Below are positions 1-8,746 of a stretch of DNA of 64,000 nucleotides, in pieces. The translations under genes and the position numbers were made by a program. Source of the stretch: Polaribacter pacificus (GTDB lineage Bacteria; Bacteroidota; Bacteroidia; Flavobacteriales; Flavobacteriaceae); NCBI RefSeq assembly GCF_038024035.1, contig NZ_CP150664.1, positions 62,001 through 126,000 on the forward strand, read 5' to 3'. The notes under the pieces are model-generated. The model ran no database searches, was not told where the DNA came from, and saw only the letters and a list, made by a program, of their open reading frames with translations. The stretch's first letter is position 1. Every line of letters begins with the position of its first letter.

Positions 1-79
1 AAATAAGTCCAAATATTCGAATTAACCATTTCTTTAAAAATAGAATATGACCAAATGGGTTTCTTTTAAATAAAGGCAT
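1..79 (-). CDS. Lysophospholipid acyltransferase family protein (N-terminal fragment)
   Basis: This is the first 26 codons of a - strand gene that runs off the left edge of the window. The peptide begins MPLFKRNPFGHILFLKK and continues with WLIRIFGLI. I recognise this as the start of flavobacterial 1-acylglycerol-3-phosphate acyltransferase-like proteins, which acylate lysophosphatidic acid at the membrane during phospholipid synthesis. The catalytic HX4D region lies outside the window, so the family call rests on the N-terminus alone. It follows the NUDIX gene on the same strand after about 61 bp. A -7-like box (TATTTTTG on the - strand) at 111-118 could give it its own promoter. Confidence 0.6.
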   Translation of the reverse strand, partial: MPLFKRNPFGHILFLKKWLIRIFGLI

Positions 80-110
80 TCGTAGTAATTTTTATTTTTT
101 AATAGAAAAA

Positions 111-118
111 CAAAAATA
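111..118 (-). promoter_or_regulatory. Candidate -7 box for the acyltransferase gene
   Basis: The - strand reads TATTTTTG, an exact match to the Bacteroidota -7 consensus TAnnTTTG, 31 bp before the ATG at 79. No convincing -33 TTG was found at the right distance. Confidence 0.35.
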
Positions 119-140
119 CAAAACTAAAGGAGAATAGTCG

Positions 141-767
141 CTATTTTAAGAGCTCTTTAATTTCGCTTAAAATCATAGCAGTTGCTCCCCAAACTATATG
201 TCCATTAAACTGGAAACAAGGGACTACAATATTTGAAGCATATGATGTTGTCATTTTTATCGACGTCAAATTAGCGTTGTCTAAAAGAGCTTTTACAGGT
301 ACTTTAAAAGCGCTGGCTACTTCGTAGTTTGTGATCAATTTTGGGGCTTCATCTGTATAGCCTAAAAAAGGAGTTGCAAGAAAATTACTTGGAGGGATAA
401 AAACATCTGTCAATTCTCTTAGTATGGTGATTTTGTTTTTTGGGACTCCAACTTCTTCAAAAGTTTCTCTTAGAGCAGTCTCTTTAAGATTGAAATCCTT
501 TTTGTCAATTTTTCCGCCAGGAAAACTAATTTGAGCAGAATGAGTTCCTTTGTACTTGGCTCTTTCTGTAAGTAAAAAACAAGTTTCATTATTTGTGTTC
601 GGATAGAATAAGGCTAAAACTGCTGCTTTCTTTGGGTTACTGGCTTTAATTTTATCGGCATTGTATTTTAATCGCATTTCTGGAGCGAGCAGAAATTGTG
701 CCTCTAGACCTCCAAGATTTGCTTTCTGAAGCTGATTTTTTCTTTCTAAAAATTCTGAAAAATCCAT
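141..767 (-). CDS. NUDIX hydrolase, CoA pyrophosphatase (NudL-like)
   Basis: A 208-aa NUDIX hydrolase. The segment LLTERAKYKGTHSAQISFPG followed by GGKIDKKD and ETALRETFEEVG matches the NudL/CoA-pyrophosphatase subgroup, in which a conserved LTxR...FPGG stretch precedes the NUDIX box (REtfEEvG supplies the metal-binding glutamates). Family members cleave CoA and its derivatives to phosphopantetheine and 3',5'-ADP. Length is normal for the family. It is the second gene of a - strand operon, 12 bp after the DUF6787 gene, and is followed by the phospholipid acyltransferase gene. The NUDIX class is clear; CoA as substrate is inferred from the subfamily motif. Confidence 0.88.
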   Translation of the reverse strand: MDFSEFLERKNQLQKANLGGLEAQFLLAPEMRLKYNADKIKASNPKKAAVLALFYPNTNNETCFLLTERAKYKGTHSAQISFPGGKIDKKDFNLKETALRETFEEVGVPKNKITILRELTDVFIPPSNFLATPFLGYTDEAPKLITNYEVASAFKVPVKALLDNANLTSIKMTTSYASNIVVPCFQFNGHIVWGATAMILSEIKELLK

Positions 768-776
768 AAACGTTTT

Positions 777-1082
777 TTAGTCTTTGATAAATCTAGCAAA
801 ACCAATTCTCTTTAGCATCTTTTTTTCAAAGGCCCAGAAAAAATCAAATTGACCAAATAGCCAACCATAAGCAACGATTAAAAACTGATAAAAAGGGAAA
901 ATTAGAAGGATTCTTAAAGGTCTATAGATCCATGGGTTTGTAGATTCTTGGTTGAGCCCAACTAGTTCTAAAATAGGTTTAGCTATAACTAAAGAGCTGT
1001 AGCCGGTAATAGAAAAAACTAACAGTATAATTAATACCTGTTTGTTTGATTTTAAGCCCCATCTTTTTTTTAGTTTTTCCAT
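777..1082 (-). CDS. DUF6787-type small membrane protein
   Basis: A 101-aa protein starting MEKLKKRWGLKSNKQ, with two hydrophobic segments (about residues 16-36 and 58-78) separated by a short polar loop containing NPWIYRP, and a basic C-terminus. This pattern is familiar from flavobacterial proteins classed as DUF6787; the function is unknown. The ATG at 1082 was chosen because a possible TTG at 1103 lies inside the predicted -7 box. It is the first gene of the operon with the NUDIX hydrolase. The link to lipid or CoA metabolism is only by position. Confidence 0.7.
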   Translation of the reverse strand: MEKLKKRWGLKSNKQVLIILLVFSITGYSSLVIAKPILELVGLNQESTNPWIYRPLRILLIFPFYQFLIVAYGWLFGQFDFFWAFEKKMLKRIGFARFIKD

Positions 1083-1100
1083 ATACGAACAAAATGACTG

Positions 1101-1129
1101 CAAAAATACAATATGAACTGTGCAATCAA
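1101..1129 (-). promoter_or_regulatory. Promoter of DUF6787-NUDIX operon
   Basis: On the - strand TTG (1129-1127), an 18-bp spacer and TATTTTTG (1108-1101) fit the Bacteroidota consensus TTG-N17-23-TAnnTTTG. The box ends 18 bp before the ATG at 1082, giving a very short leader. Confidence 0.6.
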
Positions 1130-1232
1130 AAGTTTAGAGCCTAAGAAATCGAAAAAAATAAACTTCTAGTATTTTCCGTGCTGTTTTTGATTTTTTTTTT
1201 ACCTTTCAAGCTGATAAAAACAAAAGAACTAA

Positions 1233-2540
1233 ATGAAGAAATTAGCGTTACACTGGAGAATTTTATTGGGGATGTTATTAGGGGTTGTTTTTGCACTCAT
1301 AATGACCAATTTTGATTTTGGAAAAGATTTTATAAAAGATTGGATAAAACCATTTGGAACTATTTTCATAAATTCTTTAAAACTCATCGCTATTCCTTTA
1401 ATTCTTGCAGCACTTATCAAAGGAGTGTCTGATTTAAAAGATATTTCAAAGCTTTCAAGAATGGGAGGTAGAACAATTGGAATTTATATTGTTACTACTG
1501 TAATAGCAGTTACCATAGGTTTGGTACTTGTTAATATTGTAAACCCAGGGAAGCAAATTTCTGAAACTACAAGAACTGAACTGGTAGACAGTTACAGCAC
1601 AGATACGACTAAGTATAAAGATGAAGCCGCCAAACAAAAAGAAAGTGGGCCTTTACAGGCTTTAGTAGATTTGGTGCCAGAAAATATTTTTGCAGCATCT
1701 ACAAGCAATAGAAATATGCTACAAGTAATTTTCTTTTCTATTTTCTTTGGTATTGGTTTGATTATGATCCCAGAAGAACAAAGTACTACCGTAAAAAAGT
1801 TTTTTGATGGCTTTAATGAGGTCATCTTAAAAATGGTTGATCTAATAATGCTTGCTGCGCCATTTGGTGTTTTTGCACTTTTAGCTGCCTTGGTTGTAGA
1901 GTCCCCTAGCTTAGATCTTTTTCAAGCGCTGGCATGGTATGCAGTAACAGTCGTTTGTGGTTTGGCGCTTATGATTGCAATTTATGTTACCTTAGTGTTT
2001 GTTTTTACAAAAAAGCGTCCTGCCTTTTTTCTTAAAGGAATTTCTCCAGCTCAATTATTAGCCTTTTCAACCAGTTCTAGTGCAGCAACTCTGCCAGTTA
2101 CTATGGAAAGAGTTACCGAGCACATGGGAGTAGAAGAAGAAGTAGCTAGTTTTGTGTTGCCTATTGGAGCGACAATTAACATGGATGGAACTAGTTTATA
2201 TCAAGCAGTTGCCGCTGTTTTTATTGCTCAAGCATTTGGAATGGATCTTGATTTTGGAACTCAGTTAGGGATTATTGCTACTGCAACATTAGCTTCTATT
2301 GGGTCTGCTGCTGTTCCGGGTGCAGGTATGGTTATGCTAGTAGGTGTTTTAGGTTATGCTGGAATCCCAGAAGCTGGTCTAGCGCTTATTTTTGCTGTTG
2401 ATAGACCTCTTGATATGTGTAGAACCGTTGTAAATGTAACAGGTGATGCAGCAGTATCTATGTTGGTGGCCAAATCAGTAGGGAAATTAGGTGAGCCTCA
2501 CCCAAAAGAATGGGATGATAACTACGGGAAAGTAAAATAA
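1233..2540 (+). CDS. Dicarboxylate/amino acid:cation symporter (SLC1/DAACS family)
   Basis: A 435-aa inner-membrane transporter of the glutamate/dicarboxylate:H+/Na+ symporter family (GltP/GltT/DctA type). It has about eight transmembrane segments. The signatures are in order: the serine-rich re-entrant loop HP1 (STSSSAATLPV), the NMDGT motif of TM7 that binds cation and substrate, the HP2 loop (IGSAAVPGAG), and the TM8 stretch DRPLDMCRTVVNVTGDA. In this family the TM8 Asp and Arg contact substrate, and an Arg at this place usually indicates acidic amino acids. An extra polar segment (about residues 112-140) sits between early TMs. It is monocistronic. Glutamate/aspartate is the likely substrate, but C4-dicarboxylate cannot be excluded. 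Confidence 0.93.
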   Translation: MKKLALHWRILLGMLLGVVFALIMTNFDFGKDFIKDWIKPFGTIFINSLKLIAIPLILAALIKGVSDLKDISKLSRMGGRTIGIYIVTTVIAVTIGLVLVNIVNPGKQISETTRTELVDSYSTDTTKYKDEAAKQKESGPLQALVDLVPENIFAASTSNRNMLQVIFFSIFFGIGLIMIPEEQSTTVKKFFDGFNEVILKMVDLIMLAAPFGVFALLAALVVESPSLDLFQALAWYAVTVVCGLALMIAIYVTLVFVFTKKRPAFFLKGISPAQLLAFSTSSSAATLPVTMERVTEHMGVEEEVASFVLPIGATINMDGTSLYQAVAAVFIAQAFGMDLDFGTQLGIIATATLASIGSAAVPGAGMVMLVGVLGYAGIPEAGLALIFAVDRPLDMCRTVVNVTGDAAVSMLVAKSVGKLGEPHPKEWDDNYGKVK

Positions 2541-2580
2541 TTTCGAAATTGCTTTAATCAACCATCAATAACACATAAAA

Positions 2581-3423
2581 ATGTCTTTAAAAGTACCGAG
2601 TTCATTAGTTTCTGTTGAATGGTTGTATCGAAATTTAGCCGATAAAGACTTAGTGATTCTAAATGCTACTTTACCAAAAGTAGCAGCCAATAATAAAGCT
2701 GCTTTGCAAGAAAATCAAATTAAAAAAGCTATTTTTTTTGATATAAAAAAGACCTTTTCTGATGTAAATGCTCAATTTCCGAATACGGTATTACCGGCAA
2801 AAGAATTTGAAGTTGAAGCTCAAAAACTCGGAGTCAATACTACATCGTGTATAGTAGTGTATGATGAACACGGAATCTATTCTTCCCCGAGAGCTTGGTG
2901 GTTGTTTAAGACCATGGGTTTTGATAATGTCGCTGTTTTAGATGGTGGTTTACCTGCTTGGAAGAAAGCAGAGTTTCCGACAGTCTTAAAAGAACAAACG
3001 CAGAAGACTCTTGGAGATTTTAAAGCAAAGTATAGAGCACATTTATTTAAAGATTACAAACAAGTTTTAGAAAATATTCAAAGCCAACAGCAGTTGGTTA
3101 TAGATGCGCGTTCTTCTGCCAGATTTACAGCTGAAGAATTAGAGCCAAGACCTGAAGTAAAAAATGGACATATTCCCAACTCAAAGAACCTGCCCTTTAC
3201 AAAGGTTCTTACCGATGGGCATTTAGCTTCCAAATCTAAATTGCAAACTACTTTTAAAGAGTTTGTCTCTAAAGATAAAGCACTTATATTTTCTTGTGGT
3301 ACTGGGATTACAGCTTGTATATTAGCACTTGCGGCTACAGTTGCTGGATATGATAAAACTTCAGTCTATGATGGATCATGGACAGAGTGGGGTAGTTTGC
3401 CAGACCTGCCAACCGAAAAATAA
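2581..3423 (+). CDS. sseA: Sulfurtransferase, 3-mercaptopyruvate type
   Basis: A 280-aa tandem-rhodanese protein. The N-terminal domain (about 1-140) lacks a catalytic cysteine. The C-terminal domain (about 165-275) carries Cys239 in the active loop CGTGIT, the form typical of 3-mercaptopyruvate sulfurtransferases (CG[S/T]GVT) rather than thiosulfate sulfurtransferases (CRxGxx). The enzyme moves sulfur from 3-mercaptopyruvate to thiol acceptors. No signal peptide is seen, so it is cytoplasmic. The gene sits 40 bp after the symporter on the same strand and may be partly co-transcribed. Substrate is inferred from the loop sequence. Confidence 0.85.
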   Translation: MSLKVPSSLVSVEWLYRNLADKDLVILNATLPKVAANNKAALQENQIKKAIFFDIKKTFSDVNAQFPNTVLPAKEFEVEAQKLGVNTTSCIVVYDEHGIYSSPRAWWLFKTMGFDNVAVLDGGLPAWKKAEFPTVLKEQTQKTLGDFKAKYRAHLFKDYKQVLENIQSQQQLVIDARSSARFTAEELEPRPEVKNGHIPNSKNLPFTKVLTDGHLASKSKLQTTFKEFVSKDKALIFSCGTGITACILALAATVAGYDKTSVYDGSWTEWGSLPDLPTEK

Positions 3424-3444
3424 AATAGTTAATGGGTTAAAAAG

Positions 3445-4092
3445 TTAAAGCAGGCTTTTTAATTCTGAAAAATGACTAATCACATAATCTGCATTTTCTA
3501 GAGTTTGATCTGCCGCTAAAGGATTTTTATAGCCATATACAAAAATACCAGCATCATTTGCTGCTTTTACTCCATTGTCAGAATCTTCAATGACAATACA
3601 GTTTTCTTTTGGGAAACCTCCTAAAATAGCTGCTTTTTCAAAAATTTCTGGATGGGGTTTTGATTCTTTTAAATCGGCACCACTAATCTTTGCTTTAAAA
3701 TACTTATTCAGGTCAAATCGATTAAAAACACGTTCAATATTAACCATCGCAGATGAAGAAGCTAAAATTAAAGTCATATTCTTATTATGAAAATATTGAA
3801 TGATATTTTCTATTCCATCAACCAAATGTAAGGTTGGGTCATTTTCAAAAAAATTGACATAGCGTTTTCTTTTTTGCAAAACCAAATCATTAGGATCTTC
3901 TTGAAGTTGAAAATGAGCGACAAGTTTTTGAAAAGCATTGATAGTAGAAGAACCGGTTAGGGTTTTATATAATGCTTCTGAAACATCTAAGCCCAAAGAC
4001 TCAAAAGTTTCATAATACGCTTTTTTATGTAGAAGTTCAGAGTCTATAATTACTCCGTCCATATCAAATATTACACATTTTATTGTAGCCAT
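3445..4092 (-). CDS. HAD hydrolase, beta-phosphoglucomutase/phosphatase subfamily
   Basis: A 215-aa haloacid dehalogenase-fold protein. Motif I is FDMDGVIIDSE (nucleophile Asp10, acid/base Asp12); motif II is ILASSSA; the motif III lysine is in ADLKESKPHPE; motif IV is VIEDSDNGVKAA. A four-helix cap lies between motifs I and II, as in beta-phosphoglucomutase-like and sugar-phosphate phosphatases. The ATG at 4092 is preferred to a TTG at 4110 because the latter is inside a TATTTTTG promoter box. It converges on the sulfurtransferase gene with a 21-bp gap and no obvious terminator. The exact phosphate substrate cannot be told from sequence. Confidence 0.85.
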   Translation of the reverse strand: MATIKCVIFDMDGVIIDSELLHKKAYYETFESLGLDVSEALYKTLTGSSTINAFQKLVAHFQLQEDPNDLVLQKRKRYVNFFENDPTLHLVDGIENIIQYFHNKNMTLILASSSAMVNIERVFNRFDLNKYFKAKISGADLKESKPHPEIFEKAAILGGFPKENCIVIEDSDNGVKAANDAGIFVYGYKNPLAADQTLENADYVISHFSELKSLL

Positions 4093-4107
4093 TGGTCTAT
4101 TTTTTAG

Positions 4108-4115
4108 CAAAAATA
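4108..4115 (-). promoter_or_regulatory. -7 box of the HAD hydrolase gene
   Basis: The - strand reads TATTTTTG (consensus TAnnTTTG), ending 15 bp before the ATG at 4092. It settles the start choice, since a TTG start at 4110 would lie within it. Confidence 0.45.
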
Positions 4116-4393
4116 CTATAAATAGTTGAGAGCAGAAATCCTATGAATTAAAAAGCTTATGAATAGTTTAATAGTGTATAATCATGTATTAAACAGAGAA
4201 CTAGAGTAGCTAAAAGAACAAAAATAAATATTTATTAAAAAATACTGTAACATTTCTTTTAGTTAGCCGTCTTATTTTTAGTTCGAATGTCTAAAAAGAT
4301 TTTCTTGGGCATAATTGTTGCAGAAGTCTTTTAACATAATATTAATAGCCCTAACCATATGTAACGGCTATTTTCGCAAAAAAATAATCAACT
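4116..4393. other. Intergenic region upstream of the ABC export operon
   Basis: About 280 bp of AT-rich divergent spacer. No coding potential beyond a 15-codon reading frame was seen. TATTTTCG at 4369-4376, 17 bp before the ATG of the ATPase gene, resembles the -7 box with one mismatch. A short inverted pair TAGCCGT/ACGGCTA (near 4264 and 4364) is of unknown meaning. Confidence 0.4.
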
Positions 4394-5086
4394 ATGATTG
4401 AAATTAAAAATCTTCACAAGTCTTATCCAATCGGAAAAGAATCTTTACATGTTTTAAAAGGAATCGATTTACATATTAAAGAAGGAGAGTTTGTATCTAT
4501 TATGGGGTCTTCGGGTTCTGGTAAATCTACCTTGCTTAATATCGTTGGATTGCTAGATGAACACGATGAAGGGGAATATTATTTAAATGGTCAGTTGATT
4601 AAAAATTTGAATGAAAAAAAGGCAGCAGTTTTAAGAAATAAATTTTTAGGATTTGTTTTTCAGTCGTTTAACTTAATTTCATACAAAACAGCCTTAGAAA
4701 ATGTGGCTCTCCCATTATACTATAAAGGGATTCCACGTAAAGAGCGTTTAAAAATTGCGATGGATTATCTAGACAAGGTTGGCCTAAAAGATTGGGCAAG
4801 CCACTTGCCTAATGAGTTATCTGGAGGACAAAAACAACGTGTTGCAATTGCGAGAGCATTGGTAACCAAACCTAAAGTTGTTTTAGCCGATGAACCTACA
4901 GGAGCCTTAGATTCTACAACTACTGATAACGTTATGGATTTATTAAGAGATATTAATAATGAAGGGATGACAGTTTTTGTAATTACCCACGAAGAAGAAG
5001 TAGCAGAACAAACCAAAAGAATTGTCCGTTTAAAGGATGGATTAATCATTAGTGATGAATTGACAGCTAACTCAAAAGCGGTTTAA
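4394..5086 (+). CDS. ABC transporter ATP-binding protein (MacB/LolD type)
   Basis: A 230-aa ATPase subunit. Walker A is GSSGSGKST (about 39-47), the signature is LSGGQKQR, and Walker B is VVLADEPTGALD, followed by the H-loop ITHEEE. Length and motifs match the LolD/MacB-ATPase group that powers periplasmic MacB/FtsX-fold permeases. It is the first gene of a four-gene operon with two permeases and an HlyD-family adaptor: the permease starts one base after this stop. The context points to mechanotransmission-type export from the periplasm (peptides, lipids or drugs), not import. Confidence 0.92.
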   Translation: MIEIKNLHKSYPIGKESLHVLKGIDLHIKEGEFVSIMGSSGSGKSTLLNIVGLLDEHDEGEYYLNGQLIKNLNEKKAAVLRNKFLGFVFQSFNLISYKTALENVALPLYYKGIPRKERLKIAMDYLDKVGLKDWASHLPNELSGGQKQRVAIARALVTKPKVVLADEPTGALDSTTTDNVMDLLRDINNEGMTVFVITHEEEVAEQTKRIVRLKDGLIISDELTANSKAV

Positions 5087-5087
5087 T

Positions 5088-6320
5088 ATGTTTGATATAG
5101 ATCGTTGGAGAGAAATTTTTCAAAGCATAAATAAAAACAAGCTTCGCTCAGTGATGTCTGGTTTTACAGTAGCATTTGCTATTTTATTATTTACCTTACT
5201 ATTTGGTGTTGTTACTGGTTTGAGTAACACTTTTAAAGAACAATTTTCAGATGATGCGGCAAACTTTATGTCGGTTAGAGTGTGGAGAACTTCTAAGCCA
5301 TATAAAGGTTTGCAAACAGGTAGAACCATACAGTTAAAAAATGAAGATTTTAATTTTGTAAAAAATGAGTATTCTGATAAGATAGAACTTTTAACAGCAA
5401 GAGTAAATAGAAGTGCAAATATTTCATATAAAAACAAGCAAGATAATTATACAATACAAGCCGTACATCCAGATCATCAATTTTTAGAAAAAACAATTAT
5501 TGAAGAAGGGCGCTTTATTAATGATAGAGATTTAAAAGAGAGAGCCAAAGTCATAGTAATTGGGCGTCTGGTGAAGCAAGATTTATTTGGAGAAAAACCT
5601 GCACTTGGAAAACGTGTAAATGTCAGTGGGATTTCATATCAAGTTATTGGTGTGTTTTCTGATGAAGGAGGCGATAATCAAGAACGAATGAATTTTATGC
5701 CTGTTACAACAGCGCAAATGATTTATGGAAATAATGACAAGCTAAGTCAGATAGTTCTTGGGTATAATCCAGAATTAAGTTTGGATGAAGCCATTGCTTT
5801 TGGTAATAAAATGGAGCGTGATCTGCGAAAAAAATTAGACATACATCCAGATGACCAAAGTGCTTTGTCTGTTAGCAATATGGCTGAAGCAAATAAAGGA
5901 GTTGGACAGTTTTTATTGGCCTTGTATTTCATTGTAATCTTTGTAGGTTCTGGTACCTTGATTGCTGGAATCATCGGAATTAGTAATATCATGATTTTTA
6001 TAATTAAAGAGCGTACCAAAGAATTTGGAATTAGAAAAGCGCTTGGAGCATCACCTGCATCTATTGTTGGTATGGTTGTTCAAGAATCAGTATTAATAAC
6101 TACCATTGCGGGATATTTAGGACTGCTTCTAGGTACTTATATTTTAAACTTTATTGGCGATGGTCTTGAAGAAGATTATTTTATAAAAGACCCAAGTGTA
6201 AGCCCAGGGATAGTAATAGGAGCAACTATTGTTTTAATCTTATCAGGGTTAATTGCTGCATATGTTCCGGCAAAAAAAGCAGCACGAATTAAACCAATTG
6301 TAGCACTAAGAGCAGATTAA
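5088..6320 (+). CDS. ABC transporter permease, MacB/FtsX family (first of pair)
   Basis: A 410-aa permease with one N-terminal TM (about 20-45), a large periplasmic MacB_PCD domain (about 50-270), then three C-terminal TMs forming the FtsX domain (about 280-405). The cytoplasmic coupling segment KERTKEFGIRKALGA, just before the second TM of that domain, is typical. There is no fused ATPase, unlike E. coli MacB, so it must use the upstream ATPase. It lies between the ATPase gene and a paralogous permease with 1-bp gaps, implying a heterodimeric permease. Substrate unknown. Confidence 0.9.
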   Translation: MFDIDRWREIFQSINKNKLRSVMSGFTVAFAILLFTLLFGVVTGLSNTFKEQFSDDAANFMSVRVWRTSKPYKGLQTGRTIQLKNEDFNFVKNEYSDKIELLTARVNRSANISYKNKQDNYTIQAVHPDHQFLEKTIIEEGRFINDRDLKERAKVIVIGRLVKQDLFGEKPALGKRVNVSGISYQVIGVFSDEGGDNQERMNFMPVTTAQMIYGNNDKLSQIVLGYNPELSLDEAIAFGNKMERDLRKKLDIHPDDQSALSVSNMAEANKGVGQFLLALYFIVIFVGSGTLIAGIIGISNIMIFIIKERTKEFGIRKALGASPASIVGMVVQESVLITTIAGYLGLLLGTYILNFIGDGLEEDYFIKDPSVSPGIVIGATIVLILSGLIAAYVPAKKAARIKPIVALRAD

Positions 6321-6321
6321 T

Positions 6322-7566
6322 ATGAAGTTTTTATTTGATTCAGATACTTGGCAAGAAATTTACGGAAGCATTCGTAAAAACAAAATGCGTACAGCAATTA
6401 CCATTATTGGTGTATTGTGGGGAATTTTCTTACTCGTTGTTTTATTAGGTGCTGCAAGAGGTATCGAAAATAACTTTAATAAAATATTCGGAAGTTTTGC
6501 AACCAACAGTGTTTTTATTTTTCCACGAGCTACTGAAATTCCTTTTAAAGGATTTCAGAAAAACCGTACGTTTAGCTTAACTGAAAGGGATGTAGAAATA
6601 TTAAAAAGTGAGTACAGTGATGAAATTAAGTTATTAGCTCCAAGAAGTCAAACATCTAATCTAATTGTTAGAGGTATAAAAACTGGTACTTTTCAAATAA
6701 GTGGGGATTATCCAGTTCTGGATCAAATTCAGAAGAAAGAATTGATGTATGGTCGTTTTTTAAATCAAAAAGACATGATAACCCATGCTAAAGTATGTGT
6801 TATCTCAGAGGAGATGTACAAGCAATTATTTGAAAAGAACGAATTTCCAATTGGTGAGCTCATTAAAATTAACAGCATTAACTATAAAGTTGTTGGAGTT
6901 TATAAAAGAGGAAACGGAATTAGTTTTGATGGAGATTCTGCATATATTCCATTTTCAACTTTTCAAAAAGTATATAATAGAGGAAATAGAATTGGTTGGA
7001 TGATGATTACTGCTAATGAAGGAGTAGATATTGCCCAGATGGAAGTTGATATTTTATTGACCTTAAAAAACCTTCATAAAGTACATCCAGATGATAAAAG
7101 AGCTTTTGGTAGTATCAATCTTGGTGTTGAAATAGGCAAAGTAACCGGATTTTTAACAGGAATGCAGTTTTTAACCTGGTTTGTTGGAATAGCGACATTA
7201 ATTGCAGGAGTATTTGCCATTGGTAATATCTTGTTGATTACTGTAAAAGAACGTACAAAAGAGATTGGTATTAGAAGAGCACTTGGAGCGACACCTTTAA
7301 GTATTAGAAGACAAATTGTATTAGAATCAGTCTTTTTAACATCCGTAGCAGGAATGTTAGGAATTGTATTTGGAGCACTCGTTTTATATGGATTGGATGC
7401 CTTAGTAGGGCAAGGAGATAGTGCAGTTTTAATCAATCCAACAGTGAATATCCCAATCATATTAATAGCATTTGTCACTTTAGCAATTTTAGGAACTTTA
7501 ATAGGTCTTATACCCGCTTATATGGCAACCATAGTTAAACCAATTGAAGCATTAAGAGAAGAATAA
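6322..7566 (+). CDS. ABC transporter permease, MacB/FtsX family (second of pair)
   Basis: A 414-aa paralogue of the preceding permease with the same architecture: N-terminal TM (about 20-45), MacB_PCD periplasmic domain, and three C-terminal TMs. The coupling motif is KERTKEIGIRRALGA. It follows the first permease after 1 bp. The two share overall plan but differ through the periplasmic domain, which suggests an old duplication and a heterodimer. The next gene is the periplasmic adaptor, as in MacA-MacB systems. No outer-membrane TolC-like gene is in this cluster, so an unlinked channel would be needed. Confidence 0.9.
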   Translation: MKFLFDSDTWQEIYGSIRKNKMRTAITIIGVLWGIFLLVVLLGAARGIENNFNKIFGSFATNSVFIFPRATEIPFKGFQKNRTFSLTERDVEILKSEYSDEIKLLAPRSQTSNLIVRGIKTGTFQISGDYPVLDQIQKKELMYGRFLNQKDMITHAKVCVISEEMYKQLFEKNEFPIGELIKINSINYKVVGVYKRGNGISFDGDSAYIPFSTFQKVYNRGNRIGWMMITANEGVDIAQMEVDILLTLKNLHKVHPDDKRAFGSINLGVEIGKVTGFLTGMQFLTWFVGIATLIAGVFAIGNILLITVKERTKEIGIRRALGATPLSIRRQIVLESVFLTSVAGMLGIVFGALVLYGLDALVGQGDSAVLINPTVNIPIILIAFVTLAILGTLIGLIPAYMATIVKPIEALREE

Positions 7567-7583
7567 ATTAAGTCACACAAATT

Positions 7584-8693
7584 ATGAGTAAAAGAGCAAA
7601 AATTATTTTAGCAGTAATAGCGATATTTTTTATCGTTGCACTTATTTGGTTCGGTAAGAAGAACAAAACGAATATTATTCAATATGAAACCGAAACAGCT
7701 TTCACTACTAGTATCCAAAAAAAAACAGTAGCAACTGGGAAAGTGATTCCAATGGAAGAGGTAGAGATTAAGCCTCAGATTACAGGGATTATTGATGAAG
7801 TTTTTGTTGAAGAAGGAGCCGTAGTTAAAAATGGCGATTTAATAGCAACTGTTAGAGTTGTACCAAATGTTGCCTCTTTAAACAGTGCAACTGGTAGAGT
7901 GAAATCAGCAAGATTAACCTACAACAACGCTAAAGTTTCTTATGATAGAACTAAAAAATTATTTGATAAAGGTGTTATTGCTCGTCAAGATTTTGAGTCT
8001 TCAGAATTAAGTTATAACAATGCAAAATTAAGTTTAGCTAATGCAGAATCTGATCTAGAGATCATTAAAAAAGGATCAACTTCGGGCTTAGGGCAAACTG
8101 CTAATACCAATATTAGAGCTACTGCTTCTGGTATGATTTTAGAGATTCCAGTTAAGAAAGGATACCAAGTTACCCAAACGAATGATTTTAATGCTGGTAC
8201 TACCATTGCTAGTATTGCAGATATGACTAAAATGATTTTTGAAGGTAAGGTTGATGAATCAGAAGTTAGTAAACTTAAAGAAGGGACTAAAATTGAAGTT
8301 TCTTTAGGAGCTATAGAAGGGGTTAAGTTCCCTGCAACTTTAAACTTTGTTGCACCAAAAGGTACCGAAGAAGGAGGGGCAGTACAATTTAAGATTAAAG
8401 CAAATGTTACTTTAGATAATAAGTACTTTATAAGAGCTGGATACAGTGCGAATGCTGATATCATCTTAGAGAGTAAAGACAATGTTTTAGCGGTAAAAGA
8501 AGCGTTATTGCGTTTTGATAAAAAAACGGAAGAGCCTTATGTAGAAGTTAAAGTTGGTGACGGTTTTGAAAGAAGAACAATTAAGCTTGGAACTTCTGAT
8601 GGTGTAAATGTAGAAGTGCTTTCTGGTATTACTAAAGACGATCAAATTAAGATTTGGAACAAGGCTTCTAAAGACGAAGAGAAGATAAATTAA
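7584..8693 (+). CDS. HlyD/MacA-family periplasmic adaptor subunit
   Basis: A 369-aa membrane-fusion protein. It has an N-terminal membrane anchor (about 7-23) and a biotinyl-lipoyl half-motif VEIKPQITGIIDEVFVEEGA. A short alpha-helical hairpin (about 105-155) precedes the second lipoyl half (NIRATASGMILEIPVKKG) and the beta-barrel and membrane-proximal domains. Such adaptors bridge the inner-membrane ABC permease to an outer-membrane channel. It is the last gene of the operon, 17 bp after the second permease, and is followed by a strong hairpin terminator. Together the four genes form a MacAB-like exporter. Confidence 0.9.
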   Translation: MSKRAKIILAVIAIFFIVALIWFGKKNKTNIIQYETETAFTTSIQKKTVATGKVIPMEEVEIKPQITGIIDEVFVEEGAVVKNGDLIATVRVVPNVASLNSATGRVKSARLTYNNAKVSYDRTKKLFDKGVIARQDFESSELSYNNAKLSLANAESDLEIIKKGSTSGLGQTANTNIRATASGMILEIPVKKGYQVTQTNDFNAGTTIASIADMTKMIFEGKVDESEVSKLKEGTKIEVSLGAIEGVKFPATLNFVAPKGTEEGGAVQFKIKANVTLDNKYFIRAGYSANADIILESKDNVLAVKEALLRFDKKTEEPYVEVKVGDGFERRTIKLGTSDGVNVEVLSGITKDDQIKIWNKASKDEEKIN

Positions 8694-8714
8694 ACAAAAA
8701 ATTTAGTGATTTAA

Positions 8715-8746
8715 CAAAAGGGTTTCTCAATCGAGAAACCCTTTTG
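8715..8746. terminator. Bidirectional terminator between convergent operons
   Basis: A perfect 14-bp stem (8715-8728 with 8733-8746) around loop AATC; the arms contain GGGTTTCTC/GAGAAACCC with A-rich and T-rich flanks. It separates the ABC exporter operon (+) from the PagL-like gene (-) and can serve both. Confidence 0.85.

Noticed and set aside
7074..7478. 134-aa - strand frame inside the second ABC permease gene
   Set aside because: Antisense to conserved FtsX-domain coding sequence, low-complexity Thr/Ile/Pro composition, no start context.
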